Source of the DNA: Solirubrobacter sp963798325
Lineage (GTDB): Bacteria > Actinomycetota > Thermoleophilia > Solirubrobacterales > Solirubrobacteraceae
DNA: 64,000 nucleotides
Direction of reading: 5' to 3'
NCBI GenBank assembly: GCA_963798325.1
Contig: CAWCSS010000009.1
Span: 620,001-684,000, forward strand
Shown here: in pieces, positions 25,643-33,382 of the stretch
Numbering within the stretch: position 1 is the first letter of the stretch
Layout: every line of letters starts with the position of its first letter
Notes under the pieces: model-generated
The model's input: only the letters and a program-made list of their open reading frames with translations
Database searches by the model: none
What the model was told of the DNA's origin: nothing
Translations under genes and position numbers: made by a program

Positions 25643-26139
25643 GCCTGACGTTGATCCTCGGTGGCCGCCGCAGCGGCAAGAGCGCGCTCGCCGAGCGGAT
25701 GGCCGGCGGCGGCACGTACCTGGCGACCGGCGCGGCGACCGACGAGGAGATGACCGAGCGGATCGAGGCGCACCAGGCGCGGCGCGGCGCCGAGTGGACG
25801 ACGCGCGAGCTCGACGACGCGATCGCGCTGCCGGACGGCCCGGTGCTGCTCGACGGCCTCGGCGCCTGGATCGCCGGCGTGATGCACCGCCATGGCGCGT
25901 TCGACGGCCCGGCGCCGGAGGTCGACGCGATCGTCCGCGCGGGCGTCGAGGCGCTCATCGCGCCGCGGGACGCATCGCTGATCGTCGTCGCCGAGGAGGC
26001 GGGCCTGGGCCCCGTGCCGGCGGACGCGTCGACGCGCCGCTGGCTCGACCTGACCGGCGACGCCACGCAGGCCCTGTCCGCCGCCGCCGACCGCGTGCTG
26101 CTCGTCGTGGCGGGACGAGCGCTGGAGTTGCCGGCGTGA
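25639..26139 (+). CDS. cobU: Adenosylcobinamide kinase / adenosylcobinamide-phosphate guanylyltransferase
   Basis: 166 aa, intact. MSLTLILGGRRSGKSALAER is the P-loop (GGRRSGKS), then YLATGAATDEEMTERI, HQARRGAEWTT with the guanylylated His region, VLLDGLGAWIAG and VVAEEAGLGPVPADASTRRW. It phosphorylates adenosylcobinamide and transfers GMP to form AdoCbi-GDP for nucleotide loop assembly. GTGA overlap with the next gene. Confidence 0.96.
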   Translation: MSLTLILGGRRSGKSALAERMAGGGTYLATGAATDEEMTERIEAHQARRGAEWTTRELDDAIALPDGPVLLDGLGAWIAGVMHRHGAFDGPAPEVDAIVRAGVEALIAPRDASLIVVAEEAGLGPVPADASTRRWLDLTGDATQALSAAADRVLLVVAGRALELPA

Positions 26140-27114
26140 GCGCCCCGTCCACGCGCGCGCCCCACGGCGACAAGATGGTCCGGCCCGAGGACGACGACTT
26201 CGCCGTCAATGTCGTGGCGGCGCCGCCACCCGCGTGGCTGACCGCGGCGGTGCAGGAGGCGTGGGAGGGCATCGGGGCCTACCCCGACGAGACGCTCGCG
26301 CGCACGGCGATCGCGCGACGGCATGGCGTCGAGCCCGAGAACGTGCTCGTGCTCAACGGGGCGGCCGAGGGGTTCTGGCTGCTCGCGGCGGCGACACCGA
26401 ACACGGCAAGGACCGCGATCCTGATGCCCGCGTTCGGCGAGCCGCGGGCCGCGCTGAAGGCGCACGGCCACGAGCCGGCGCTGATCGCCCGCGATCCCGA
26501 AGACGGGTTCCGCCTGAAGCCCGTCGACGCGGACCTGGTCTTCGTGACCAACCCGTGCAACCCGACGGGCGTCCTGCACGCGCGCGACGCGATCCTCGAA
26601 CTCGCGCACCCAGGCCGCACGCTCGTCGTGGACGAGTCGTTCATGGACTTCGTGCCAGCGGCCGCACCCGAGCGTGGCCGGAGCTGCGCACACGCTCGTG
26701 TTCCGGAGCCTGACGAAGGCGTACTCGATCCCCGGGCTCCGAGCCGGCTACCTGATCGGCGAAGGCGAGCAGATCGCGCGGCTCGACTCGCTGCGCCAGG
26801 CGTGGCCGGTGAACACGCTCGCGCTCGCCGCGATGACCGCGTGGGCGCAGCGGCCCGATGACGACCCGCTGATCGCCCGGACCACCTCGCAACGGGAGCG
26901 GCTCGCGCGGCAGTTGCGGGAGCTCCCCGGCGTGCACGTGTATCCCGGCGCCGCGAACTTCCTGCTGATCAAGGCGCCGCCAGGCACCGTGGAGCGCCTG
27001 CGGGCCCACAACGTCGCGGTCCGGCCGACGATCGACCTGGGCCTGGACGCCGAGCACATCCGCGTCGCCGTCCGCGACGACACCGATCGCCTGATCGCCG
27101 CGCTCGCCTCGTGA
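26136..27114 (+). CDS. cobC: Threonine-phosphate decarboxylase, PLP-dependent aminotransferase fold (frameshifted)
   Basis: ~325 aa. GTG 26136. Fold-type I histidinol-phosphate aminotransferase-like: YPDETLARTAIARRHGVEPE, LVLNGAAEGFWLLA, VFVTNPCNPTGVLHA, VVDESFMDF, then FRSLTKAYSIPGLRAGYLIG with the PLP Lys in SLTKAY, and GAANFLLIKAP. One extra base near 26680. In a cob operon this enzyme makes aminopropanol phosphate from L-threonine phosphate. Named cobC in Pseudomonas and cobD in Salmonella usage. Confidence 0.88.
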
Positions 27115-27827
27115 GGACGGCGCTCGCGTTCCTGACGCGCCTGCCGGTCCGCTTCCCGGACGATCCGAGCCTGAACCGGGCGGCGATCTTCTTCCCGATC
27201 GTCGGCCTGCTCGTCGGCGCGCTCGCCGCGGCGACCAGAGCCGCCGCCGATCAGGTCCTGCCTCCGCTCCCCGCCACGCTGCTGGCGATCGCCGCCGCCG
27301 CGCTCCTCACCGGCGCCCTGCACGAGGATGGCCTGGCGGACGTCGCCGACGCCGTCGGCGCGCACGTCACGAAGGAACGCCGCCTGGAGATCCTCAAGGA
27401 CCCGCGGGTCGGCACGTTCGGCGCCCTCGCGCTGATCCTGACCGTCGGGCTCATCGCCGCCAGCGTCGCCTCGCTGGACACCGAACACGCCGTCCGCGCC
27501 CTGATCGTCGCGCACGTGCTCTCCCGCGCCGCGATCCTGCCCGTCTCGCGGGTGCTCCAGCCCGCGAAACCCGGCGGCGCCGGCTCGCTGCTGCGCGTGG
27601 AGACGGGGCCCGCCATCGCGGCGGTCGCCATCGGCGCGGCGGTGGCGCTCGCCGTCGCGTGGCCGGCACCTGGCGCCGCCGCGGTCGGAGCGGCGGCGCT
27701 GAGCACGGTCGTGATCGGGTTCGTCCTCGTGAACGCCATCGGCGGCATCACCGGCGACGGCTACGGCGCGACCGCGAAGCTGGCGGAACTCGCCGTCTGC
27801 CTGACGCTGTGCGCATGGTGGACGTGA
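27111..27827 (+). CDS. cobS: Adenosylcobinamide-GDP ribazoletransferase (cobalamin synthase)
   Basis: 238 aa, intact, GTG 27111 overlapping the decarboxylase stop. Hydrophobic multi-span protein: MRTALAFLTRLPVRFP, FFPIVGLLVGAL, then TGALHEDGLADVADAVGAHV with the metal-binding acidic motif HEDGLAD, and ERRLEILKDPRVGTFGALAL. Near the end, INAIGGITGDGYGATAKLAE-type sequence. It joins AdoCbi-GDP with alpha-ribazole (phosphate) in the membrane. Last gene of the 20-kb overlapping series. Confidence 0.95.
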   Translation: MRTALAFLTRLPVRFPDDPSLNRAAIFFPIVGLLVGALAAATRAAADQVLPPLPATLLAIAAAALLTGALHEDGLADVADAVGAHVTKERRLEILKDPRVGTFGALALILTVGLIAASVASLDTEHAVRALIVAHVLSRAAILPVSRVLQPAKPGGAGSLLRVETGPAIAAVAIGAAVALAVAWPAPGAAAVGAAALSTVVIGFVLVNAIGGITGDGYGATAKLAELAVCLTLCAWWT

Positions 27828-27852
27828 CGTCCTATACGATCCAGCCGTCAGT

Positions 27853-27942
27853 GCGAGGTGCGAGGAAGCCGGTGCAAGTCCGGCGCGGTCGCGCCACTGT
27901 GAGCCGGGCCGAAGGCCCGGAAGCCAGAAACTCACCCTCGCA
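27853..27942 (+). promoter_or_regulatory. Cobalamin (AdoCbl) riboswitch upstream of cbtBA
   Basis: Core GAGGAAGCCGGTGCAAGTCC, CGCGCCACTGTGAGCCGGGC (B12 box) and GGAAGCCAGAAACTCACC. P1 pairs GCGAGGTG (27853) with CACCCTCGC. A weak -10 (TACGAT, 27835) is upstream. Downstream, a hairpin (TCGGGA/TCCCGA, 27962-27980) reaches into the ribosome binding site GAGGAGGG (27979-27986) of cbtB, consistent with translational shut-off of cobalt uptake by B12. Confidence 0.95.
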
Positions 27943-27997
27943 ACTCAATTGCCACTCGCGTTCGGGACGCTCGATCCCGAGGAGGGACCCGAAACAC

Positions 27998-28216
27998 ATG
28001 TCCGACGTCACCGCCAGCCCAGAGTTCGAAGCGCCGAGCGTCCCGCTCATCTCGCTCAACGACCTGCTGCCGTACGCGCTGTTCATCACGATCATGGCGT
28101 GCCTGCTGCTCTATTTCGTCGGCGCGGAAGAGGGGGCGACCTCGGTCTTCCCGGGCATGACGCTGCATGAGTGGGTGCACGACGCGCGCCACCTCATCGG
28201 TTTCCCCTGCCACTGA
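27998..28216 (+). CDS. cbtB: Cobalt transporter subunit CbtB
   Basis: 72 aa, ATG 27998, 12 bases after GAGGAGGG. One transmembrane helix (YALFITIMACLLLYFVGA), then the C-terminal HEWVHDARHLIGFPCH with the conserved His-rich, metal-binding end of CbtB. With CbtA it forms a B12-regulated cobalt uptake system predicted in alpha- and actinobacteria. The riboswitch directly upstream fits. Confidence 0.93.
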   Translation: MSDVTASPEFEAPSVPLISLNDLLPYALFITIMACLLLYFVGAEEGATSVFPGMTLHEWVHDARHLIGFPCH

Positions 28217-28218
28217 CG

Positions 28219-28257
28219 ATGAAGGCATACATCCCCTCCGCCCCACCCCGACGTTAA
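28219..28257 (+). CDS. Twelve-codon ORF between cbtB and cbtA
   Basis: ATG 28219, two bases after the cbtB TGA, opens MKAYIPSAPPRR and stops at TAA 28255, immediately followed by the GTG start of cbtA in the same frame. cbtA has no visible ribosome binding site, so reinitiation after this mini-ORF (or after cbtB) may supply it. Could also be a chance frame or an interrupted cbtA N-terminus. Confidence 0.25.
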   Translation: MKAYIPSAPPRR

Positions 28258-29031
28258 GTGACGGGCCAACAGGCGGTCCGCGGTCTCCTGATCCGCGGCA
28301 TGCTGGTCGGTCTCGCCGCCGGCCTGCTGATGTTCGTGTTCGCCAAGATCGTCGGCGAGCCCGCGATCGACAAGGCGATCGCCTTCGAGGAGGCGCACAG
28401 CCCGCCGTCGAGCGAGGCGCCGCTGGTCAGCCGCGGCCTGCAATCCACGCTCGGCCTGCTCACCGGCACCGCCGTCTACGGCGTCGCCATGGGCGGCGTG
28501 TTCGCGCTCGTGTTCGCCGCGGTGCACGGCCGGATCGGCCACGCACGGCCGAAGGTCACGGCGGGCACGCTGGCGATCGTCGCCTTCGCGGTGATCATCC
28601 TCGTGCCCTTCCTGAAGTACCCGAGCAACCCACCGGCGGTCGGCAACGACGACACGATCGGCTACCGGACGCAGATCTACTTCGCGATGATGGCGATCAG
28701 CGTCGGCTCGGCGGTCGCCGCGCTGCGCGTCGGCAGGGACACCGTCAAGCGCTTCGGCGCCTTCAACGGCACGCTGCTGGCGATCGCCGCCTTCATCGTC
28801 CTGGTCGTCGTCGGCGGCGTCCTCATGCCCGGGCTGAACGAGATCCCGCGCGGCTTCGACCCGGACGTCATCTGGGACTTCCGCGTCGCCACGCTCGGCA
28901 CCCACGTCGTGCTCTACACGACGCTCGGCCTCGGCTTCGGTGCCCTCGCGGAACGCTGGCTCAGGGCCGCGGCGCCCGCAGCAGGTACGTATCGAACATC
29001 CAGCCTTTCCGCCGGCGCGCCTCACTCCTGA
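28258..29031 (+). CDS. cbtA: Cobalt transporter subunit CbtA
   Basis: 257 aa, GTG 28258. Five to six transmembrane segments: LLIRGMLVGLAAGLLMFVFA, GVAMGGVFALVFAAVHG, GTLAIVAFAVIILVPFLKYP, YFAMMAISVGSAVAAL, LLAIAAFIVLVVVGGVLMPG and VVLYTTLGLGFGALAERW. The motifs VGEPAIDKAIAFE and PFLKYPSNPPAVG are CbtA hallmarks. The last ~70 bases overlap the 3' end of cobF on the opposite strand, so its natural end may be slightly earlier. Confidence 0.9.
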   Translation: MTGQQAVRGLLIRGMLVGLAAGLLMFVFAKIVGEPAIDKAIAFEEAHSPPSSEAPLVSRGLQSTLGLLTGTAVYGVAMGGVFALVFAAVHGRIGHARPKVTAGTLAIVAFAVIILVPFLKYPSNPPAVGNDDTIGYRTQIYFAMMAISVGSAVAALRVGRDTVKRFGAFNGTLLAIAAFIVLVVVGGVLMPGLNEIPRGFDPDVIWDFRVATLGTHVVLYTTLGLGFGALAERWLRAAAPAAGTYRTSSLSAGAPHS

Positions 29032-29666
29032 CGCGCACGATCTCGTCGCGCACGTCGCGCAGCACGCCCGACACGAGCAGCTCGTCGGGCGTGCCGAGGT
29101 AGGCGCCCCAGTAGATCGAGACGTCCTCGTCCACCGAGAGGAACGCGAGGTCGGAGTCGAGCATGACCACGACATCGTCGGCGGTCATGCCTTCGGCGGA
29201 CAACCGGCGCCCGGAGGTGATCGCGATCGAGCCGCCGACGCGGTTGAGCGCGACCCGGTGCCGCGCGGCCAGCGCCGACACGGCCGAGATGCCCGGCACC
29301 ACCGAGAACGGCAGCCCGAGCGAGCCGAGCACGTCGATCAGGCCGTCGTAGAGCGACGGATCGCCCCACGCCAGGAACCCACCGACCCCGGCGGAGTCGG
29401 CCAGCGCGCCCGAGATGAGCCGCAGCCGCTCGGCGCGCCACGCGGCGACCGCCTCCGCCCCACGGCCGCGCGGCGGGTCCTCGATCGCCACCTCACGCAC
29501 CCGCGGCGCGTGGCGCGCGACGAATGACCGCCGCGATCGCCGTCAGCTCATCGCCCTTGTCGAGCACGAACAACACATCGAGCGACGCCAACGCGGACAC
29601 CGCCTCGAGCGTCAGCCACGCGGGATCGCCCGCACCGATCCCGATCACGTACAACCTGTCGACCAT
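28961..29666 (-). CDS. cobF: Precorrin-6A synthase (deacetylating), CobF (frameshifted)
   Basis: ~235 aa. Start ATG at 29666: MVDRLYVIGIGAGDPAWLTL, then FVLDKGDELTAI, shift near 29518, GRGAEAVAAWRAERLRLI, GGFLAWGDPSLYDGLIDVLG, FSVVPGISAVSALAARH and VVVMLDSDLAFLSVDED. It methylates C1 and removes the C20 acetyl group in the aerobic route, so it marks the pathway as oxygen-dependent. Its start codon overlaps that of divergent cobK by two bases (CATG). No Shine-Dalgarno lies upstream; a TAGGAT ten bases before the ATG would suit a leaderless transcript. Confidence 0.9.
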
Positions 29667-30303
29667 GCGGGTGCTGATCCTAGGGGGCACGCAGGAGGCG
29701 CGAGAGCTCAAGGCACGCGACTCGGCGACAGCGCGATCCTCGCTCTGAAGCGCACGACGACCTTCGGCGGCGCCGAGGGCCTGCAGCGCTACGTGACCGA
29801 GCACCACATCACCCACATCGTCGACGCCACCCACCCGTTCGCCACCCGCATCAGCGCCAACGCGCAACGCACGACCGCCGAGCTGATCCGCCTCGAACGC
29901 CCCGGCTTCGAGCCGAGAAGCGAATACACCTACGTCGAGAGCCTCCATCACGCCCGGATCCCCGACGACGCGCGCGTCTTCCTGACCACGGGCCACCACG
30001 AGATCGAGGCGCTCGAGCACCACCCGGCGTTCTTCCTCGTCCGCGCGCTCACGCCGCCCGCGACGCTCCCGCCCAACCACGAGCTGATCCTCGCCAGAGG
30101 GCCCGTTCGACGAGCAGGACGAACGCAGCCTGATCGAGCGCCACCGCCTGACCCACCTGATCAGCAAGGACAGCGGCGGTCCCGACGCCAAGCTCCAGGC
30201 CGCACGCCAGGCGAACCTCACCGTCATCCTCATTGAACGACCGAGGGCCGCAGGCGCGGCCTTCACGACGGTCGAGGACGTGCTCGCCCGGCTTACTTGT
30301 TGA
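29665..30303 (+). CDS. cobK: Precorrin-6A reductase (frameshifted)
   Basis: ~212 aa. Start ATG 29665: MRVLILGGTQEAREL, a Rossmann GGT motif of CobK/CbiJ; then ITHIVDATHPFATRISANAQ with the conserved DATHPFA, LIRLERPGFEP, and the C-terminal HLISKDSGGPDAKLQAARQA. Shifts at ~29712 and ~30103. It reduces precorrin-6A with NADPH. The gene is divergent from cobF with no intergenic space; TACAAC nine bases before the ATG is a possible -10 for a leaderless mRNA. Its 3' end overlaps the next convergent gene by 11 bases. Confidence 0.88.
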
Positions 30304-30523
30304 CGATGAAGGCGATCCCGGTGACGATCGCCGCGCCGACGAGCAGCACGGAGACGACCGTCACGGCGTGCAGGCCGATCGCGCTGCCCTCCGAGTCCTC
30401 GGCCCGCAACTGGGCGACGATGCCCGCGCCGAGCACGGCGGCGATCAGGATCCCGGCGATCGCCGAGATGTAGATCACGTCCAGGAGCGAGGCCCAGTCG
30501 ATCTTGATCTCGGAAAAGAGCAT
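30293..30523 (-). CDS. Small two-helix membrane protein next to the PiT transporter
   Basis: 76 aa with two hydrophobic segments, VIYISAIAGILIAAVLGAGI and AVTVVSVLLVGAAIVTGIAF, separated by a polar loop (AQLRAEDSEGSAIG). ATG 30523 shares one base with the stop of the phosphate transporter (TGATG), so the two are co-translated. Not assigned to a named family. A small accessory membrane subunit of the transporter is the simplest inference. Confidence 0.75.
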   Translation of the reverse strand: MLFSEIKIDWASLLDVIYISAIAGILIAAVLGAGIVAQLRAEDSEGSAIGLHAVTVVSVLLVGAAIVTGIAFIVNK

Positions 30524-31675
30524 CAGACCCCCACCGTTACCGGCTCGACGAAGACGTTATCGGCCTCCACCACGCTGTCGGGCTTGACCGACGAGGCCTT
30601 GTTGGCACGCCACAGGAAGAAGCACCCGATCGCGAGGATGATCGTCACGGCGATCGGCCCGACCGCGCCGTTGCCGAACAGCCTGCGTCACGGCGTAGGC
30701 GACCGCCGCGGTGACTCCCGCCGCCGGCAGGGTCAGCACCCAGCCGGTCACGATGCGCCGGGCGACCGCCCAGTCGACCGAGGCCCCCGGCCGGCCCACG
30801 CCGGAGCCGGTCACGGCGCCCGAGACGACATGGGTGGTCGAAAGCGGGAACCCGAAGTGCGAGGAGGCGAGGATGACCGTCGCCGCGACCTCTTCGGAGG
30901 AGAAGCCCTGCGGCGGCCGGACCTCGGTGACCTTGGTCCCGAGCGTCTTGATGATCCGCCAGCCGCCGGTGAACGTGCCGAGCGCGATCGCCGTGGCACA
31001 CGAGACGACGACCCACGTCGGGACGTCGAAGTCGGCACCGCCGGAGATCGTCCCGTTGGCGATCAGCGCCAGGCAGATCACGCCCATCGTCTTCTGGGCG
31101 TCGTTGGTGCCGTGCGCGAGCGCGACCATCGAGGAGGACGCCACCTGCGCCCAGCGGAACCCGCGCTCGGCGCGATGCTGCGCGTAGTTGCGGATCATCC
31201 GGTAGACGATCACCGTCGCGCCCAGGGCGACCACGCCCGCGAGCACCGGCGCGATCAGCGCCGGGACGATGACCTTGGAGAGCACGCCGCCGCCCTCGAC
31301 ACCGGAGAACCCGACGCCGGCGACGACCGCGCCGATCATTCCGCCGATCAGGGCGTGCGAGGACGATGACGGCACCCCGAACCACCAGGTGACGAGGTTC
31401 CAGACGATCGCGCCGACCAACCCGGCGAAGATCATCGTCGTCGTGACCACCTCCGCGTCGACGATCCCCTTCGCGACGGTGGCCGCGACGGTGATCGAGA
31501 TGAACGCGCCGGCGAAGTTCAGCACCGCGGCGACGCCGACGGCGACGCGCGGTTTCAGCGCACCGGTGGCGATCGTCGTCGCCATCGCGTTGGCCGTGTC
31601 ATGGAAGCCGTTGGTGAAGTCGAAGACGAGCGCAACGACGACCACGAGCGTGACGATGATGTCCCCAGTGCTCAC
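30523..31675 (-). CDS. Inorganic phosphate transporter, PiT family (one-base shift near the 3' end)
   Basis: ~383 aa, GTG 31675. Two PiT repeats: FDFTNGFHDTANAMATTIAT in the first half and ALAHGTNDAQKTMGVICLAL in the second, both with the conserved GxxND-type signature. Hydrophobic throughout; WWFGVPSSSSHALIGGMIGA and HFGFPLSTTHVVSGAVTGSG are the paired helix hairpins. A +1 shift near 30682; the true tail is GPIAVTIILAIGCFFLWRAN and so on to VEPVTVGV. Imports phosphate, or metal-phosphate, by cation symport. A possible Pho box lies 54 bases upstream. Confidence 0.9.
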
Positions 31676-31728
31676 GCACGGGAATCTATGGCCCGTTGGT
31701 CCATACCGAGCGTGGCGTTCACAAGTTG

Positions 31729-31746
31729 GAAACAGCTTCCTCACAG
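31729..31746 (-). promoter_or_regulatory. Possible Pho box upstream of the phosphate transporter
   Basis: Read on the minus strand: CTGTGAG, GAAG, CTGTTTC, i.e. two 7-mers with a 4-base spacer, as in the CTGTCAT direct repeats bound by PhoB. Five and four of seven positions match. It lies 54 bases before the transporter GTG. Weak but in the right place. Confidence 0.3.
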
Positions 31747-31767
31747 TGGGGCGCGAGGATGCCGTGC

Positions 31768-31932
31768 ATGGGCGACGACGCTATTCCGGAGACGCAAGCA
31801 CGTCTCCAGGCGCGGCTGGAGGAATTGCGGCCGGCGCTGGAGGAGGCGGCCAAGATCGAAGCCGCGCTCGCGGCCCTCAGGAACGGGCCGCGAACGCCGG
31901 TCACAGTCTTGGACACGCTCAAGCCAGGCTAG
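31768..31932 (+). CDS. Small hypothetical coiled-coil protein
   Basis: 54 aa from ATG 31768 (MGDDAIPETQARLQARLEEL); ATG 31759 would add MPC. A single amphipathic helix, LQARLEELRPALEEAAKIEA, is followed by a short tail (GPRTPVTVLDTLKPG). It is divergent from the phosphate transporter, and its stop overlaps the cheY stop on the other strand. Not recognised. Confidence 0.5.
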   Translation: MGDDAIPETQARLQARLEELRPALEEAAKIEAALAALRNGPRTPVTVLDTLKPG

Positions 31933-32288
31933 GCGAGCGCCTTCGTCACCGCGGCCTGCACGCGGTCGGCGTTGAACGGCTTGACCACGAAGTCGCGCGC
32001 GCCGAGCTTGATCGACTCGAGCACCTTGGACTCCTGCCCGAGCGCCGAGCACATGATCACGCGCGCCGACGGGTCCAGGCTCATGATCTCGCCGAGCGCG
32101 GTCAGGCCGTCCTTCTCGGGCATCGTGATGTCGAGTGTCGTCAGCTCGGGCTTCAGCGCCTGATAGGACGCCACGGCCTCGACACCGTTGGCCGCTTCGC
32201 CGACCACCTCATGGCCGGCCTTCACCAGAGCGTCGGACACCATCTTGCGCATGAACGCGGCGTCATCGACAACGAGAACACGGGCCAT
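31929..32288 (-). CDS. cheY: CheY-like single-domain response regulator
   Basis: 119 aa. ARVLVVDDAAFMRKMVSDAL with the acidic DD pair, TTLDITMPEKDGLTALGEIM with the phospho-acceptor Asp, IMCSALGQESKVLESIKLGA (Ser for Thr) and FVVKPFNADRVQ with the conserved Lys. It begins one base after the cheD stop region, giving the order cheA-cheC-cheD-cheY. The ~60% CheY/TM-CheY style suggests the phosphorylation target of the adjacent CheA and substrate of CheC. Confidence 0.93.
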   Translation of the reverse strand: MARVLVVDDAAFMRKMVSDALVKAGHEVVGEAANGVEAVASYQALKPELTTLDITMPEKDGLTALGEIMSLDPSARVIMCSALGQESKVLESIKLGARDFVVKPFNADRVQAAVTKALA

Positions 32289-32289
32289 C

Positions 32290-32795
32290 TCAGGCCACCT
32301 CCTGCAATGCGTTGAGTTTGGGAAACAGCGGTTCGTCCTTGGCGCCGGCGACGCGCACGGTCACGAGGCCGGTGGCCGGGTCCACGCGGACCGTGCGGCC
32401 GCGGGTGCCGCCGGTGGCGGCGGCGACGACCTTGATCCGGGCCTTGGCCAGCGCCTCGCGCACGGCCGCCTCGTTGCGGGAGCCGACCTCCAGCGTCGAG
32501 CCGGCGCCGGCGAACATGCTCGCGCCGCCCACCAGGACGGCCTCCAGCATCGCCTTGCGCGCACCGAGGCGCACGACGCGGCTGACCAGTTCGGGTACGG
32601 CGTTGTCGGCGAACTTCAGCGGGTTGAGGTCACCGTGCCCCTCCGCCGCGGGAGCACGACATGAGCCAGGCCGGCGACGCCCTTGCGGCGGTCCAGCAGC
32701 ACCAGGCCGATGCAGGAGCCGAGACCGAGCGCGACCAGGCCTTCCGCGCCCGACGTTGCGCACAGCTCACCCATCCGGGCCATCAACTCGCTCAT
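32290..32795 (-). CDS. cheD: Chemoreceptor glutamine deamidase CheD (frameshifted)
   Basis: ~168 aa, ATG 32795 overlapping the cheC stop. EGLVALGLGSCIGLVLLDRR includes the catalytic Cys in GLGSCIG, and VAGLAHVVLPR carries the His. After a shift near 32655: KFADNAVPELVSRVVRLGAR, AVLVGGASMFAG and GSRNEAAVREALAKARIKVV. CheD deamidates receptors and binds CheC in other bacteria. No receptor gene is seen here. Confidence 0.9.
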
Positions 32796-33382
32796 GACAC
32801 GCCGAGACGTTCGAGCATTTTTTCCGCGCCACCGTGGTCCGGCACCAGCAGAAAGGCGATCGAGCAGTCCTCTCCCTCGATGCTCAGGCTCGAGTCCAGC
32901 AGCAGCGTGCGGTCGCTCGACATCGCGCGGGCGGCGAGCACCGAATCGACGATCGCGCCGAGCATGTCGGTGACCGTCGCGGGCGGCGTCGGCTCGACCG
33001 AGATGCCCGTCATGCCGGCCAGCGCGTTGAGATAGGACGTGCCGACCACGTTGCCGATCTCCCCCAGCGCCGACGGCGCCAGCTCGGAGTCCGGTGCCAC
33101 GCCGAGCATCGAGCACACCTTCTCGGCGTCCGCGGGCGTCAGCAGCATCAGCACGGTCGCGGGCAGGTCGCCCTCGACGCCGAGCGCGATGCCGGTGATC
33201 TCGTGCTCGGCGTCGCCGAGCTGACCCACGGCCTCGGCCATCGGCAGCACGCTGACCTCCGGGACCGAGAGGTCGATGCTGCGGCCGAGCATCTCGCTCA
33301 GGGCCGTCGAGGCCGTCCCGGCCCCGATGTTCGCCAACTCGCGCAACGCGTCGAGCTGAACATCATTGAATTGAGCGCTCAC
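32792..33382 (-). CDS. cheC: CheY-P phosphatase CheC
   Basis: 196 aa, GTG 33382 overlapping the cheA stop. Two pseudo-symmetric active-site helices are present: LRELANIGAGTASTALSEML and SALGEIGNVVGTSYLNALAG, both with the E-x2-N pattern of the CheC/CheX/FliY phosphatases. IEGEDCSIAFLLVPDHGGAE ends the fold. It dephosphorylates CheY-P and is stimulated by CheD, whose gene follows. Confidence 0.93.
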   Translation of the reverse strand: MSAQFNDVQLDALRELANIGAGTASTALSEMLGRSIDLSVPEVSVLPMAEAVGQLGDAEHEITGIALGVEGDLPATVLMLLTPADAEKVCSMLGVAPDSELAPSALGEIGNVVGTSYLNALAGMTGISVEPTPPATVTDMLGAIVDSVLAARAMSSDRTLLLDSSLSIEGEDCSIAFLLVPDHGGAEKMLERLGVS

